NCBI RefSeq assembly: GCF_000467125.1 | Contig: NZ_BATJ01000011.1 | Span: 124,001 to 188,000 of the forward strand | Direction of reading: 5' to 3' | Length of the DNA stretch: 64,000 bases | Source: Vibrio proteolyticus NBRC 13287 | Lineage (GTDB): Bacteria; Pseudomonadota; Gammaproteobacteria; Enterobacterales; Vibrionaceae | Shown here: positions 43,283 through 52,073 of the stretch, in pieces | Numbering within the stretch: the first letter of the stretch is position 1 | Layout: every line of letters starts with the position of its first letter | Program-made: the position numbers and the translations under genes | Notes under the pieces: model-generated | The model's database searches: none | The model's input: only the letters and a program-made list of their open reading frames with translations | What the model was told of the DNA's origin: nothing

Positions 43283-44147
43283 TGTTGAGTGTCTCAATGA
43301 ACAGTCTGGTGGAGATGGATAACGGCGAGTGCTCGGCGTAGAGCACCGATACCGCAATCGGGATGGTGGGGGCCAGCGCACAGACATCAAGTCGGGTGGC
43401 ATAATGACGTGCGGTCCATGGGTCGACAATCGCGATACCGGCGCCGTGTAACGCCAGTTCAGCCGCTGCTGCATAACTGCGAACGGTAATCGGGTGGTAA
43501 TAGTTCGGGTCAATGGCGTGAATCACCTGATGCAACTGCATACCGAGAGGATCTCGCGGATCCAGTCCGATAACGGGCAGAGTTTGAGTCAGCAACGATG
43601 CCATGTTCAAAGGGGATGGCAAGTCTGTCCGGCTGAGCGAGTAGGGCAGCAGAGCCACCATTGTTTCCTTCAGTAGAGGAAGTTGAGCAACGCCGGTCGG
43701 GGCGTCCTCTCCAAAGCAAACTGCGACGTCCAGTTCATGGCGCAGCAGAGCATGGCACAGTTCATCGCGGTTCGCGGTCGCGAGTTCAAATGAGATCGCG
43801 TCATTGCGACGAAGACGGGCAATCGCTTCGGGGAGTAACTTGGTGGCCAGGACCGGTGGCGCGCCGATGCGAATATGCTGGCTGCCTTTTTTAACTTTGT
43901 TGGTTAATGCGCGAAACTGGCCGAGCTGTTGATATACCCGCTCCGCTTCTGGGAGCAGAGTTTGCGCCTCCGGAGTAGGGATAAGCCGTCCTTTCACTCG
44001 TTCGAACAGGGCAAACCCCAGTTGCTGTTCGGTGTGTGCCAGAACCCGGGTGACATTGGGCTGAGATACATGCAGATTCTTGGCGGCCCCAGAGACTGTG
44101 CCGGTTTGCATGATGGCGTAGAACACTTCCAACTGGCGCAGATTCAT
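43275..44147 (-). CDS. LysR family regulator of the dgc genes
   Basis: 290-residue LysR-type regulator. The helix-turn-helix is TVSGAAKNLHVSQPNVTRVLAHTEQQLGFALFERVKGRLIPTPEA in its residue 18-62 region, followed by a two-lobe effector domain (IRIGAPPVLATKLLPEAIARLRR). In D-glutamate clusters a LysR protein called DgcR activates dgcN and dgcA. This gene is in tandem with them, not divergent, and the dyad at its 3' end is its probable target. Confidence 0.85.
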   Translation of the reverse strand: MNLRQLEVFYAIMQTGTVSGAAKNLHVSQPNVTRVLAHTEQQLGFALFERVKGRLIPTPEAQTLLPEAERVYQQLGQFRALTNKVKKGSQHIRIGAPPVLATKLLPEAIARLRRNDAISFELATANRDELCHALLRHELDVAVCFGEDAPTGVAQLPLLKETMVALLPYSLSRTDLPSPLNMASLLTQTLPVIGLDPRDPLGMQLHQVIHAIDPNYYHPITVRSYAAAAELALHGAGIAIVDPWTARHYATRLDVCALAPTIPIAVSVLYAEHSPLSISTRLFIETLNTL

Positions 44148-44302
44148 GGTGCTTCCCGGTAGGTAACGATACGGTCAATGTAATTCAATCCCTTAGCGAA
44201 GAAAAGTGTCAGTCCTGATCACGCCGCGCAATTTTATTCTTGATCACCCATCATGCTTATGACTAGAATCTGACCATCACTTCTTCAGGAGACTGCGCCA
44301 CA

Positions 44303-44455
44303 ATGGATATCTAACACCTGTCATCCAAACCAACATTTTTTCTTTTTTGGATATACAGGGTTAGTGGGCGTAGCTTCGTCATACCTGACTTTACACAATC
44401 GATTCGACTCTGATCACGCGTTAGCTGCGTCTGTGCCCCTGTCTACAGGAGGCTC
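44303..44455 (+). promoter_or_regulatory. Putative regulatory leader of the ABC-F gene
   Basis: A 309-base gap separates the LysR-type gene from the ABC-F ATG. It holds a three-codon ORF (ATG GAT ATC TAA at 44303-44314) with AGGAG upstream, then a bulged stem CCTGT.ATCCAAA / TTTGGAT..ACAGG (about 44317-44359), and finally CCTG-TCTA-CAGG next to the AGGAGG ribosome binding site. The last hairpin could hide the site. Ribosome-protection ABC-F genes are often controlled by such leaders. Confidence 0.4.
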
Positions 44456-44456
44456 A

Positions 44457-46058
44457 ATGCCAACTCAATCTTCTTTACCTATGATTCAGGCGACTCACCT
44501 GAGCTACACCTTTGATAATGGTCATACCTTACTAAGTGAAATCAACGGCTTGCTAACCGATAAGCGCACTGGCTTAGTCGGTCGCAATGGCGTTGGTAAG
44601 TCGGTACTGGCGTCACTGCTCAGTGGCGAATTGACGCCCACCGGCGGCAGTGTGCAATGTTCAGTCACGCTGCGTACTTACAGTCAACAACCGTCTCACC
44701 TGCTGAACTCTGAGTTGAGCGTGGCTGAATTTCTCGGCGTATGGCCGGTGCTGGACGCGCTGCAACAGATAGAAAATGGCCACTGCGACCCGGAACTCTT
44801 CGAACGTGTGGGTGAGCGCTGGACTCTGCGTGACGAATTGGCAAAGCTGATGCTCTCGCTTGGTCTGCCGGACAATGTGCACTTACCATGCCGGGCATTA
44901 AGCGGTGGGCAGCTTTCGCGTCTGCAATTGTGGCAGTTGTTTCAATCAACCGCTGAGCTTTTGATTCTGGATGAACCGTCGAATCACCTGGACGAAACCG
45001 CACGACAATGGCTGGTGGCTCAAATGCGTGAATTTTCTGGTTCTATATTGCTCGTCAGCCACGACCGGATTCTGCTGCGGGAAATGGCTCAAATCTGGGA
45101 ACTTGGTTCACTGGGTTTGACCCAGTACGGCGGAAACTACGACCACTACGTGGCGCAGAAACATGCAGAGCAAACCGCGTTGACACGCCAGTGCCAGCGG
45201 CTGGATAAAGAACACAAGCAGCTCGCGCGTCAGATACAGCGTAATCAGGAGAAGGCTGAACAGCGTTCTGCCCAGGGCAGGCAGTTACGTCGTCAGGGAG
45301 GCGTACCGAAGATCGTGTTAAATCAGCGCCGCAGCGATGCATCGGCCAGTGCGTCCGGACGGATTCGCGCCGGGCAGCAGCGGCAGAGTGAACTGCATCG
45401 CAAGCGTGAAGCGGTTCAGGACAAACTCGATCCGGCGGTGAAACCTAAGATCTACCTGCCGGTGACGCAAGGTTCGGCAGCCACACTGGTGACGCTGCGT
45501 GACCTTATTTTGCCATTTGGTAACGACACACCGATCAATCTCAGATTAACCGCGCGACATCGCTTGCTGCTCAGCGGTGACAATGGCAGTGGGAAATCGA
45601 CGTTGTTGAAAATCATCAGCGGGGAGTGTTTTCCGCGTTCCGGAGAGCGACATATCAACACATCAGTGTGTTATCTGGATCAGCATTTCTCCCTCCTCAC
45701 CAACGAATTCACTATGTTGGAGTGTCTGATGTCACTCTGCCGGGGGCTGGCAGAATCACAGGCTCGCACCCTTTTGGCGGGTATTGGCTTTCGTCGGGGC
45801 GCGGTATTTCGCCAAGTCTCTGTGCTCAGTGGCGGTGAGAAAATGAAACTCGCCATGTTGGTAGTGAGTCATCAACCGGGCTTTCCGCTGTTACTGTTGG
45901 ATGAGCCGGACAACCATTTGGATTTGCTTTCTCGGCAGCAATTGGCGCAGGCACTGGCAGAGTATCAGGGGGCATTTGTCGTGGTCACGCACGACCAGGA
46001 ATTCGCTCAGCAAGCCGGGGTACAGCAACAGTTGACGTTAATCAGAACTCGCGATTGA
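44457..46058 (+). CDS. ABC-F ATP-binding protein
   Basis: 533 residues, two ABC domains without membrane segments. Domain 1: Walker A VGRNGVGKSVLAS, signature LSGGQLSRLQL, Walker B ELLILDEPSNHLD. Domain 2: SGDNGSGKSTLLK, LSGGEKMKLAML, LLLLDEPDNHLD. The DEPxNHLD ends mark ABC-F proteins, which act on the ribosome rather than in transport. The linker (residues about 230-330) is basic and helical (QCQRLDKEHKQLARQIQRNQEKAEQ region). It is not EttA, Uup, YbiT or YheS by eye, so an antibiotic-protection type is possible. AGGAGG four bases before the ATG fixes the start. The end overlaps the convergent MarR-type gene by 17 bases. Confidence 0.87.
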   Translation: MPTQSSLPMIQATHLSYTFDNGHTLLSEINGLLTDKRTGLVGRNGVGKSVLASLLSGELTPTGGSVQCSVTLRTYSQQPSHLLNSELSVAEFLGVWPVLDALQQIENGHCDPELFERVGERWTLRDELAKLMLSLGLPDNVHLPCRALSGGQLSRLQLWQLFQSTAELLILDEPSNHLDETARQWLVAQMREFSGSILLVSHDRILLREMAQIWELGSLGLTQYGGNYDHYVAQKHAEQTALTRQCQRLDKEHKQLARQIQRNQEKAEQRSAQGRQLRRQGGVPKIVLNQRRSDASASASGRIRAGQQRQSELHRKREAVQDKLDPAVKPKIYLPVTQGSAATLVTLRDLILPFGNDTPINLRLTARHRLLLSGDNGSGKSTLLKIISGECFPRSGERHINTSVCYLDQHFSLLTNEFTMLECLMSLCRGLAESQARTLLAGIGFRRGAVFRQVSVLSGGEKMKLAMLVVSHQPGFPLLLLDEPDNHLDLLSRQQLAQALAEYQGAFVVVTHDQEFAQQAGVQQQLTLIRTRD

Positions 46059-46458
46059 TTTTGCCCAAACAACGAATTAACACTTCGCGTTCTTGTTGAT
46101 CAACATGACGGGTGAGATCTTCCACCAGTGCTAAATGAAGTTGATTGTGATGGCGATGTAAGGCATCTCCGCTGGGGGTTAACTGGACGACAATCGAACG
46201 ACGATCATCCGGATGAGGGCAACGCTCAATCAGCTCAGCCCTCACCAACTTGTCCACCTGAACGGTTAATGTGCCGGTGGTGATGCCCAGCCGGTCCGCC
46301 AGCTCTTTCATGCGCAGTGGACCGTGGTTGCCCAGTACCTCGATGGTGTGAATTTGCGCCAGAGAATACCCGGTGCCTTTCACCACAGACTGTTCCCACG
46401 AAGAGAGCTTGTCGTAAAATTCAATCAGTAGGTGGTTGAGAGTCTCTAGCGATGGCAT
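46042..46458 (-). CDS. MarR family regulator downstream of dmeF
   Basis: 138-residue winged-helix protein: LRMKELADRLGITTGTLTVQVDKLVRAELIERCPHPDDRRSIVVQLTPSG (helix-turn-helix and wing, residues 52-102 region). It starts one base after the dmeF stop, so both are one transcript. It probably represses this operon through the TTTGAT-ATCAAA dyads before dmeF. Metal or an unrelated ligand could be the inducer. Confidence 0.85.
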   Translation of the reverse strand: MPSLETLNHLLIEFYDKLSSWEQSVVKGTGYSLAQIHTIEVLGNHGPLRMKELADRLGITTGTLTVQVDKLVRAELIERCPHPDDRRSIVVQLTPSGDALHRHHNQLHLALVEDLTRHVDQQEREVLIRCLGKINREF

Positions 46459-46459
46459 G

Positions 46460-47374
46460 TTAGTGTCCGGTGGTAACTTCTAAGGTAAGGTGGTGAATCT
46501 TATCAAATTGTTCCAGTTGTTGCCTGTATTCATCGGTTGTTTTTTTGCAACGGGAGGTCAGGCTGATCGCCGCTGCGTAATGATCGGCACTGACTTTCCA
46601 CACATGCAAGTCGGTCACGGTCGCGTCTTTTTCCAATTCTTGTTGTACCTGCCGCTTGTAGTCGTCATCAATACTCTCATCCAGCAGTATCGGACTGGTT
46701 TGTTTCATCAAACCCAGTGTCCATTTGGCGATCACCAGCGCCCCGACCATCCCCATCAGTGCATCGAGCCAGATCCAGCCAAGGTATTTACCGACGATCA
46801 GCGCCATGATAGCGAGCAAGGAGGTCAGAGCGTCGGCGAGAACATGCATGTAAGCCGCGCGCAGGTTATGGTCATGATGATGAGTGTGGTTTGAACCATG
46901 CTCGTGAGCGTGATGATCGTGACTGTGATGGTCACCCAGCAGCAGCATGCTGGCAAGGTTTACTACCAGGCCTATCACGGCGACGGCGATCGCCTCATTG
47001 AACTGAATCGTATGTGGGTTAAACAGACGCAGAAGCGATTCAACAAACATGATTAGAGCAACGATGCCCAGTGCAATTGCGCTGGTGTAGCTCCCCAAGA
47101 CACTGACTTTGCCAGTACCAAAGGAAAAACGGCTGTCGCCAGCGTGCTGACGGGCATAGCGATAGGCGAACAACGTAATACAGAATGCGGCGGCATGGGT
47201 TCCCATGTGCCAGCCATCCGCCAGTAATGCCATGGAGCCATAAAGGGTGCCTGCGGCGATCTCCACGATCATCGTAATCAGTGTCAGCGCCAGAACATAC
47301 TTGGTACGGCTTTCTCCGGCATGCTGAGCGGGATGTGCAGTGTGTTGATGCATTGAACAGCGAGAATTTGACAT
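46460..47374 (-). CDS. dmeF: Cation diffusion facilitator, DmeF-like
   Basis: 304-residue six-helix cation exporter for divalent metals, of the Co/Ni-type DmeF subfamily. It opens with a short His-rich tail (MHQHTAHPAQH), then SMALLADGWHMGTHAAA in helix 2 and VLADALTSLLAI in helix 5 with the Asp/His metal site. A His-rich loop (residues about 143-169) and a C-terminal metallochaperone-like domain (VTDLHVWKVSADHYAAAI) complete it. It is translated with the MarR-type regulator behind it. Confidence 0.87.
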   Translation of the reverse strand: MSNSRCSMHQHTAHPAQHAGESRTKYVLALTLITMIVEIAAGTLYGSMALLADGWHMGTHAAAFCITLFAYRYARQHAGDSRFSFGTGKVSVLGSYTSAIALGIVALIMFVESLLRLFNPHTIQFNEAIAVAVIGLVVNLASMLLLGDHHSHDHHAHEHGSNHTHHHDHNLRAAYMHVLADALTSLLAIMALIVGKYLGWIWLDALMGMVGALVIAKWTLGLMKQTSPILLDESIDDDYKRQVQQELEKDATVTDLHVWKVSADHYAAAISLTSRCKKTTDEYRQQLEQFDKIHHLTLEVTTGH

Positions 47375-47431
47375 ATTGTTTGATTTTCAAAGTATCTTAT
47401 ACGAGTAATATTTGATCATCAAACAATATGT
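47371..47431. promoter_or_regulatory. Twin MarR operators and 14-bp inverted repeat upstream of dmeF
   Basis: Two 13-mers, TTTGATTTTCAAA (47379-47391) and TTTGATCATCAAA (47411-47423), lie 32 bp apart in the promoter region of dmeF. They are part of a larger perfect inverted repeat, ACATATTGTTTGAT (47371-47384) and ATCAAACAATATGT (47418-47431). The left arm overlaps the dmeF start codon. Spacing of three helical turns suits cooperative repression by the linked MarR protein. Confidence 0.65.
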
Positions 47432-47526
47432 GTCAAACCAATTTTATCTAACAGCTTGACGATACACTAACTTTTCCGTTGTTGAGTTTGCTAGTCTGGG
47501 CCATCAATATTCCTCAGGAGCGTGGT

Positions 47527-48144
47527 ATGAATCGTTGGATTGACTGGGTTAAGCAGATCCGGGCCATCAGTCAGGCTGGGCTGACTTACTCCAAAGACAA
47601 ATTTGATATTGAACGTTTTGTGCAGTTGGAAGCCATTGCTGCGGATATGTTTGCTCATCTGAGTAGTGCGCCGGTCGAGCAGGTGACAGAACTGTTTCTA
47701 CCGGAAACCGGCTACCCAACGCCGAAAATAGATCTACGGGCTGGCGTGATTAGAGACGGTCAGATCTTACTGGTGCGTGAGCGCGAAGATGGGCTCTGGA
47801 CACTACCTGGTGGCTGGGCTGATGTGTGTGAATCGCCGTCGGAGGGCGTGATTCGGGAAGTGCTGGAAGAATCCGGTTACGTGGTGGCAAACCCGAGGCT
47901 GGTTGCGGTGAAAGATCGAGATAAACATCCCTATCTACCCAAATATCCGTTTCACATCTATAAGCTGTTTTTCTTATGTGACTGGGTCGGCGGGAAAGCG
48001 CAGGACAACCTTGAGATATCTGAAATTGGCTTCTTTGCGCCGGATGCATTGCCGCCGTTGTCGTTGGGGCGGGTGAGCGCTGATGACATCGCTATGCTGT
48101 TTGAATATAACGCGCATCCTGATCAGCGGATATACGTTGACTAA
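47527..48144 (+). CDS. NUDIX hydrolase with N-terminal extension
   Basis: 205-residue hydrolase of nucleoside-diphosphate-type bonds. The Nudix box runs GGWADVCESPSEGVIREVLEESGY near residue 98 (the GX5EX7REUXEEXGU pattern). The first 60 residues (MNRWIDWVKQIRAISQAGLTY) match the helical N-terminal domain of a ADP-ribose or sugar-nucleotide-type NUDIX subfamily. The start is the ATG with GGAG seven bases upstream; the frame runs 16 codons further back. It is monocistronic and divergent from dmeF. Substrate not known. Confidence 0.86.
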   Translation: MNRWIDWVKQIRAISQAGLTYSKDKFDIERFVQLEAIAADMFAHLSSAPVEQVTELFLPETGYPTPKIDLRAGVIRDGQILLVREREDGLWTLPGGWADVCESPSEGVIREVLEESGYVVANPRLVAVKDRDKHPYLPKYPFHIYKLFFLCDWVGGKAQDNLEISEIGFFAPDALPPLSLGRVSADDIAMLFEYNAHPDQRIYVD

Positions 48145-48168
48145 ACCAGAGGTGGTGACGAAAAAATA

Positions 48169-48191
48169 CCGCGCATCAAGCCGATGCGCGG
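48169..48191. terminator. Hairpin after the NUDIX gene
   Basis: CCGCGCATC and GATGCGCGG form a perfect 9-bp stem with an AAGCC loop, 25 bases after the NUDIX stop. A-rich sequence on both sides; the stronger U-run is leftward. Confidence 0.65.
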
Positions 48192-48624
48192 ATTAAAAAG
48201 GGCACCATAAAATGGTTAGTTACAAATTGGAGATAAAGGCCATTCCGTTGACGACGGAACACCTCGAGGGATGAGCGCGTTTCCGATGATTTATCTGCCA
48301 ATGCCAAGAAAATTAACATCAATTAACATTGTTGATAAAACGTTAATTTGGGAATCATAGTTTTCATATTTGTTAACCATACTTTTTGGGTATGTTGACG
48401 GTGTGCGAAATAATGCCTCGACGTCTACTCTAACTCTTTATTAAATAGAATAAATTTGTAGACAATATCGAGAATCATTCTTGTCTTCTGTTAGTGTATT
48501 TGGGCAGTAGAACCGTTGATCTGGCGCTGCGGGGAAAATGCACGATGGGAAATGGGATCATGCCCCGTTGACTTTATTATTTGTTAATTGTTTCAATCAC
48601 TTTGGATGTTTAGGTGCAACAAGG
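48192..48624. other. AT-rich intergenic region, no gene seen
   Basis: About 430 bases with no convincing frame. It contains several TTAAC/GTTAA motifs and a stretch (GAGAATCATTCTT, near 48469-48481) that partly resembles a Fur box. A purine-rich segment near 48529-48560 could be part of a small RNA, but no promoter-terminator pair is clear. Confidence 0.4.
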
Positions 48625-48695
48625 TGAGTCAAAGTGGTCAGGACCGTGATTTTTTGCCTAAACCATGTTCAAGTGCACACGACCACTTTGACTCA
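48625..48695. repeat. Perfect 15-bp inverted repeat with 41-base spacer
   Basis: TGAGTCAAAGTGGTC (48625-48639) and GACCACTTTGACTCA (48681-48695) are exact inverted copies. The right arm ends seven bases before the leftward HAD gene's stop codon. It may be the long-stem end of the HAD/ABC transcript, or a small mobile repeat. The 41-base spacer contains TTTTTT. Confidence 0.6.
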
Positions 48696-48701
48696 GATAG
48701 G

Positions 48702-49361
48702 CTATCCCCAGTGCAGCACCTGCCAGTTGGGGTGATCCGCATGGCGCACCAGTTGCTCGCATGGGTTGACCAGATAAGCAAAATCCGCATGTTGACACAG
48801 GGGCAGATCGTTGATCGAATCGGTGAAGAAATGCACTTCGCTGTAGTTGTCAATGCTGTTAGCCAGCCATTGCTGTAAGCGGGTGACTTTGCCTTCCCGA
48901 TAGCTGGGAATACCGAGGATCTGGCTGGTCAGCTTCTGATTGTGTTCCACCAAATCAATCCCCAGTGCGTGACGTATTCCGATGCGTCGAGCGACCGCTT
49001 CTACCAGAAAGGTAACTGATGCTGAAATGATCACCATGTCGATGCCATCCCGATTCAATTCGGCTATCAGGGTTTTGGATTGAGGGAATTGTCTGGGCAG
49101 AATGTGAGTGTCCACACACTCGTCGACTAAGGCCAGCACTTCCGCTTTAGGCATCTCCAACAAGGGGGCCATGGAAAATTGCAGGTAATCTTCCATCCGC
49201 ATTTCTCCTTTCGCGTACAGGGCCATCAGCCGCTGATCTTCGGTCAGGAAATCCGGCGCGGTGGCAATCCCTTTTTCAACCAGAAATGCATTCCACAACA
49301 TCGCACAGTCAGCGTTGATCAGTGTTTCATCCATATCAAAAACATAGAGTGGTCTGGACAT
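48702..49361 (-). CDS. HAD-IB family phosphatase
   Basis: 219-residue SerB-like phosphatase. Catalytic motifs are DMDETL (nucleophile Asp9, acid Asp11), ISAS near residue 112, a Lys region around GKVTRL and FFTDSINDLP near residue 188. The helical cap (residues about 20-90) is of type C1. It is the last gene of the ABC uptake unit, two bases after the ATPase stop. It probably frees phosphate from a phosphomonoester produced by the phosphodiesterase gene of the same operon. Confidence 0.87.
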   Translation of the reverse strand: MSRPLYVFDMDETLINADCAMLWNAFLVEKGIATAPDFLTEDQRLMALYAKGEMRMEDYLQFSMAPLLEMPKAEVLALVDECVDTHILPRQFPQSKTLIAELNRDGIDMVIISASVTFLVEAVARRIGIRHALGIDLVEHNQKLTSQILGIPSYREGKVTRLQQWLANSIDNYSEVHFFTDSINDLPLCQHADFAYLVNPCEQLVRHADHPNWQVLHWG

Positions 49362-49363
49362 GC

Positions 49364-50383
49364 TTACGCTCTCACTGGTTGAATTTCATTCAGATTAAAC
49401 AACAACTCCATTTCGCTGCCGTTGGCCAGCAGTCGTTCAGAAGAACGGTTGAGCAGATCGACCGTGAGTTCGCAGTCACCGACGTTGACCTGATACCGAA
49501 TGACATTACCCAATAACTGATGGCGTTTAACAGTGGCGCGTTGCGGGGCTGAGATGTGGCTTCCATAATGTCGCTCCGCTTCTCGCACGTAAATGGACTC
49601 CGGACGAATCGCAACGTTCGATTGAGTATCCAGATTGAACAGCTGTTTGGCCTGCCGGGCATCCACCAGATTGTAATGACCCATAAAACCGGCGACGAAT
49701 TCATTGGCGGGCTGAGTGTAGATCTTTTCCGGTGAACCCGCTTGTACAATCTCGCCTTGGTTCATCAAAAAGATCCGGTCTGACAGAAGCATGGCTTCTT
49801 CCTGGTCATGGGTAACGAAAATTGTTGTCAGGTTGAGTTCTTTCTGGATATCGCGGATTTGTTGGCGCAAATGCTTGCGGATTTTGGCATCCAGAGCAGA
49901 AAGCGGCTCGTCCAGCAGTAAAATTCTTGGCTTGACCACCAGAGCGCGAGCCAGCGCGACACGTTGACGCTGGCCACCGGATAACTGATGCGGATACTGC
50001 TTTTCTTTGCCGTTTAACTCGACCAGTGCGATGACTTTGGCGGTTTCACGTTGAATGTGTTCGGGCGTGTGTTTGTGCATCTTGAGCCCGAAAGCGATGT
50101 TGTCTGCCACCGTCATATTAGGGAAAAGTGCGTAAGACTGGAACACCATGCCGATCCCGCGTTGCTGAGGAACCTGGTGAGTGATGTCTTCCCCATCCAC
50201 ACAAATGTTGCCTCCATCGACCGGGTTTAGCCCGGCAAGACTGCGCAGCAGGGTCGACTTACCACAGCCACTCGGGCCTAGTAGTGTCACAAATTCGCCC
50301 TGTTCAATGGTAAAAGCGATGTTGTTAAAAACGGTGTTGTCACCGAAGCGTTTGGTCAGTTGCTCGACCACGACATAACTCAT
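49364..50383 (-). CDS. ABC transporter ATP-binding protein (PhnT/FbpC-like)
   Basis: 339 residues. Walker A is LLGPSGCGKSTLL (residues about 34-46), then the Q-loop MVFQSYALFP, signature LSGGQRQRVALARAL, Walker B ILLLDEPLSALD and switch His in FVTHDQEEA. The C-terminal regulatory beta-domain (TOBE-like, residues 240-339) is typical of PotA/FbpC/PhnT-type importers. The start with GGGAG seven bases upstream is clear; a longer frame adds 17 codons. It couples with the two permease genes upstream. Confidence 0.9.
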   Translation of the reverse strand: MSYVVVEQLTKRFGDNTVFNNIAFTIEQGEFVTLLGPSGCGKSTLLRSLAGLNPVDGGNICVDGEDITHQVPQQRGIGMVFQSYALFPNMTVADNIAFGLKMHKHTPEHIQRETAKVIALVELNGKEKQYPHQLSGGQRQRVALARALVVKPRILLLDEPLSALDAKIRKHLRQQIRDIQKELNLTTIFVTHDQEEAMLLSDRIFLMNQGEIVQAGSPEKIYTQPANEFVAGFMGHYNLVDARQAKQLFNLDTQSNVAIRPESIYVREAERHYGSHISAPQRATVKRHQLLGNVIRYQVNVGDCELTVDLLNRSSERLLANGSEMELLFNLNEIQPVRA

Positions 50384-50397
50384 AAAAAACTCCCGAC

Positions 50398-51183
50398 TCA
50401 GCGCGATGGTTTGGAAAAGCGGCTGGCCAGCCATGTGAATAGGAAAATAAACAGGAAATAGGTCATGACCAGCGCTGAGGTAAAGTGTCCGCTGGTCTGA
50501 CGCATGTTGTAGAGGTATATCTGCAAAGTTTCAAAACGGGTTCCGACCAGGATATTGGCGAAGACAAATTCGCCCAACAAGAAGGAAAACGACAGAAACA
50601 GTGACGCAAGCAGCCCCTTTTTCAAATTGGGGATCACGATCAGAAAAAATGCCTGACGGGTACTGGCACCGAGCAGGTGCGCTGCATCCATCAAATCGTG
50701 CAGATTGATGGCGGCGAAGCTGTTGGCGATGGCGCGGTACATAAATGGTAAGGCGATGGTGAAATAAGTGCCTATCAGTATCCAAGGCGTTCCGACCAGT
50801 GGAATCGTGCTGTCGGCATACAGTTGCAGCAAACCGACGGATGAAACCACCGGCGGAACAGCAAACGGCAACAGGATCAGGACATTCATGAGTTTGTCCA
50901 GCTTAGGGAAATAATAAAAAATCACAAACATCGCGGGTAGAATCAATCCCACACTGAGCGCCAGTGCGGCGAGACAAATCATCAGGGAACGACCAAAAGC
51001 CGCGAGAAAGCGCTCGTCGGTCAGCAGGCGCATGTACCAGTCGAGCGTAAGGCCATCTGGCAGGATTGTCGCTCCCCAGCGCGATGACAAGGAGTAAATC
51101 AGTGTCGCCAGGATCGGGATCAGCATTACACCGACGATCGTGTACACCACGGCTTTATGGTACGTGTTTGAATGGTGTCGCAT
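50398..51183 (-). CDS. ABC transporter permease (second subunit)
   Basis: 261-residue permease with six hydrophobic segments (first one VVYTIVGVMLIPILATLIYSL). The binding-protein-dependent permease loop is near residue 165 (DAAHLLGASTRQAFFLIVIPNLKKG, the EAA-type motif). GGAGGG precedes the ATG, which overlaps the upstream permease stop. It resembles PhnV-type subunits of 2-aminoethylphosphonate or iron/polyamine importers. Confidence 0.88.
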   Translation of the reverse strand: MRHHSNTYHKAVVYTIVGVMLIPILATLIYSLSSRWGATILPDGLTLDWYMRLLTDERFLAAFGRSLMICLAALALSVGLILPAMFVIFYYFPKLDKLMNVLILLPFAVPPVVSSVGLLQLYADSTIPLVGTPWILIGTYFTIALPFMYRAIANSFAAINLHDLMDAAHLLGASTRQAFFLIVIPNLKKGLLASLFLSFSFLLGEFVFANILVGTRFETLQIYLYNMRQTSGHFTSALVMTYFLFIFLFTWLASRFSKPSR

Positions 51184-52073
51184 CAGTATTTCCCTCCCGT
51201 CTTACTTTTGCCGACCAACCATTGATTAATCAGGGTAATAAAAGCCAGCAGGGCAATCAGAATGACGGAGATGGCAGCCGCCAGGTTGGGCTCCAGGAAC
51301 AGATCGCCGGAAACCAGACTGGCGATGCGCACGGTAATGACGTTGTAATTGCCTGATGTCAACGCGTAGACACTGGCGTACGCGCCGATGGCGTTGGCCA
51401 GCAGAATAATGAAAGTGCCGAGCAGAGCGGGCGAGAGCACTGGCAGGGCGACTTTGAACCAGTATTGCCGGGTGTTGGCGCCCAGCAGGGCCGCTGCTTC
51501 CTGCCAGTCATCACGCAGCGCATCAAAGGCTGGATAGAGCAGCAAGACTGCCAGTGGGATCTGGAAATAAATGTAGATCATCAACAAACCCCATTTGCCG
51601 TACAGATTGAACTCGTCAATCAGCCCGGCTTGTTTCAGTAGCAGGGTCAGGGCGCCGTTCACGCCGAGAATGATAATGAAAGCGAAGGCCAGTGGTACAC
51701 CAGCAAAGTTGCTGCTCATATTGGTAAACGCGATCACGCCATCACGCAAGCTAGAATCCACGCGTCGCAATGAGGCGACCAACAGCGCAGCGATCATCAG
51801 CCCGGCAAGGCTTGACCACAGCGCAAGCCACAGGCTGTTGCTAAAGCCCTGGAGCATAAAGGCGGAGTCGAAAATCTCTTGGTAATTAGCCAACGACCAG
51901 TCGCCGTCGTAGAGAAAACTGTTGATCAGTACCCACACCATGGGAGCGAGCTGAAACAGATAAAACACCAGCGCGAAAGGCACAAGCCACAAAGCGGGCT
52001 TGAGCTTTTTCCACTGGCGGGTAGCTGAGAATGCAGACGCGGGAGTGGCCTGCGTCACAACGGAACTGCTCAT
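51183..52073 (-). CDS. ABC transporter permease (first subunit)
   Basis: 296-residue permease, six hydrophobic segments, EAA-type loop EAAALLGANTRQYWFKVALPVLSPALLG near residue 190. Start ATG overlaps the phosphodiesterase stop in an ATGA junction, which decides against the longer frame of 319 residues. PhnU-like partner of the second permease. Confidence 0.88.
   Translation of the reverse strand: MSSSVVTQATPASAFSATRQWKKLKPALWLVPFALVFYLFQLAPMVWVLINSFLYDGDWSLANYQEIFDSAFMLQGFSNSLWLALWSSLAGLMIAALLVASLRRVDSSLRDGVIAFTNMSSNFAGVPLAFAFIIILGVNGALTLLLKQAGLIDEFNLYGKWGLLMIYIYFQIPLAVLLLYPAFDALRDDWQEAAALLGANTRQYWFKVALPVLSPALLGTFIILLANAIGAYASVYALTSGNYNVITVRIASLVSGDLFLEPNLAAAISVILIALLAFITLINQWLVGKSKTGGKY

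Noticed and set aside
48469..48481. Fur box
   Set aside because: GAGAATCATTCTT matches only part of the 19-bp consensus and has no iron gene beside it; kept only as a remark.
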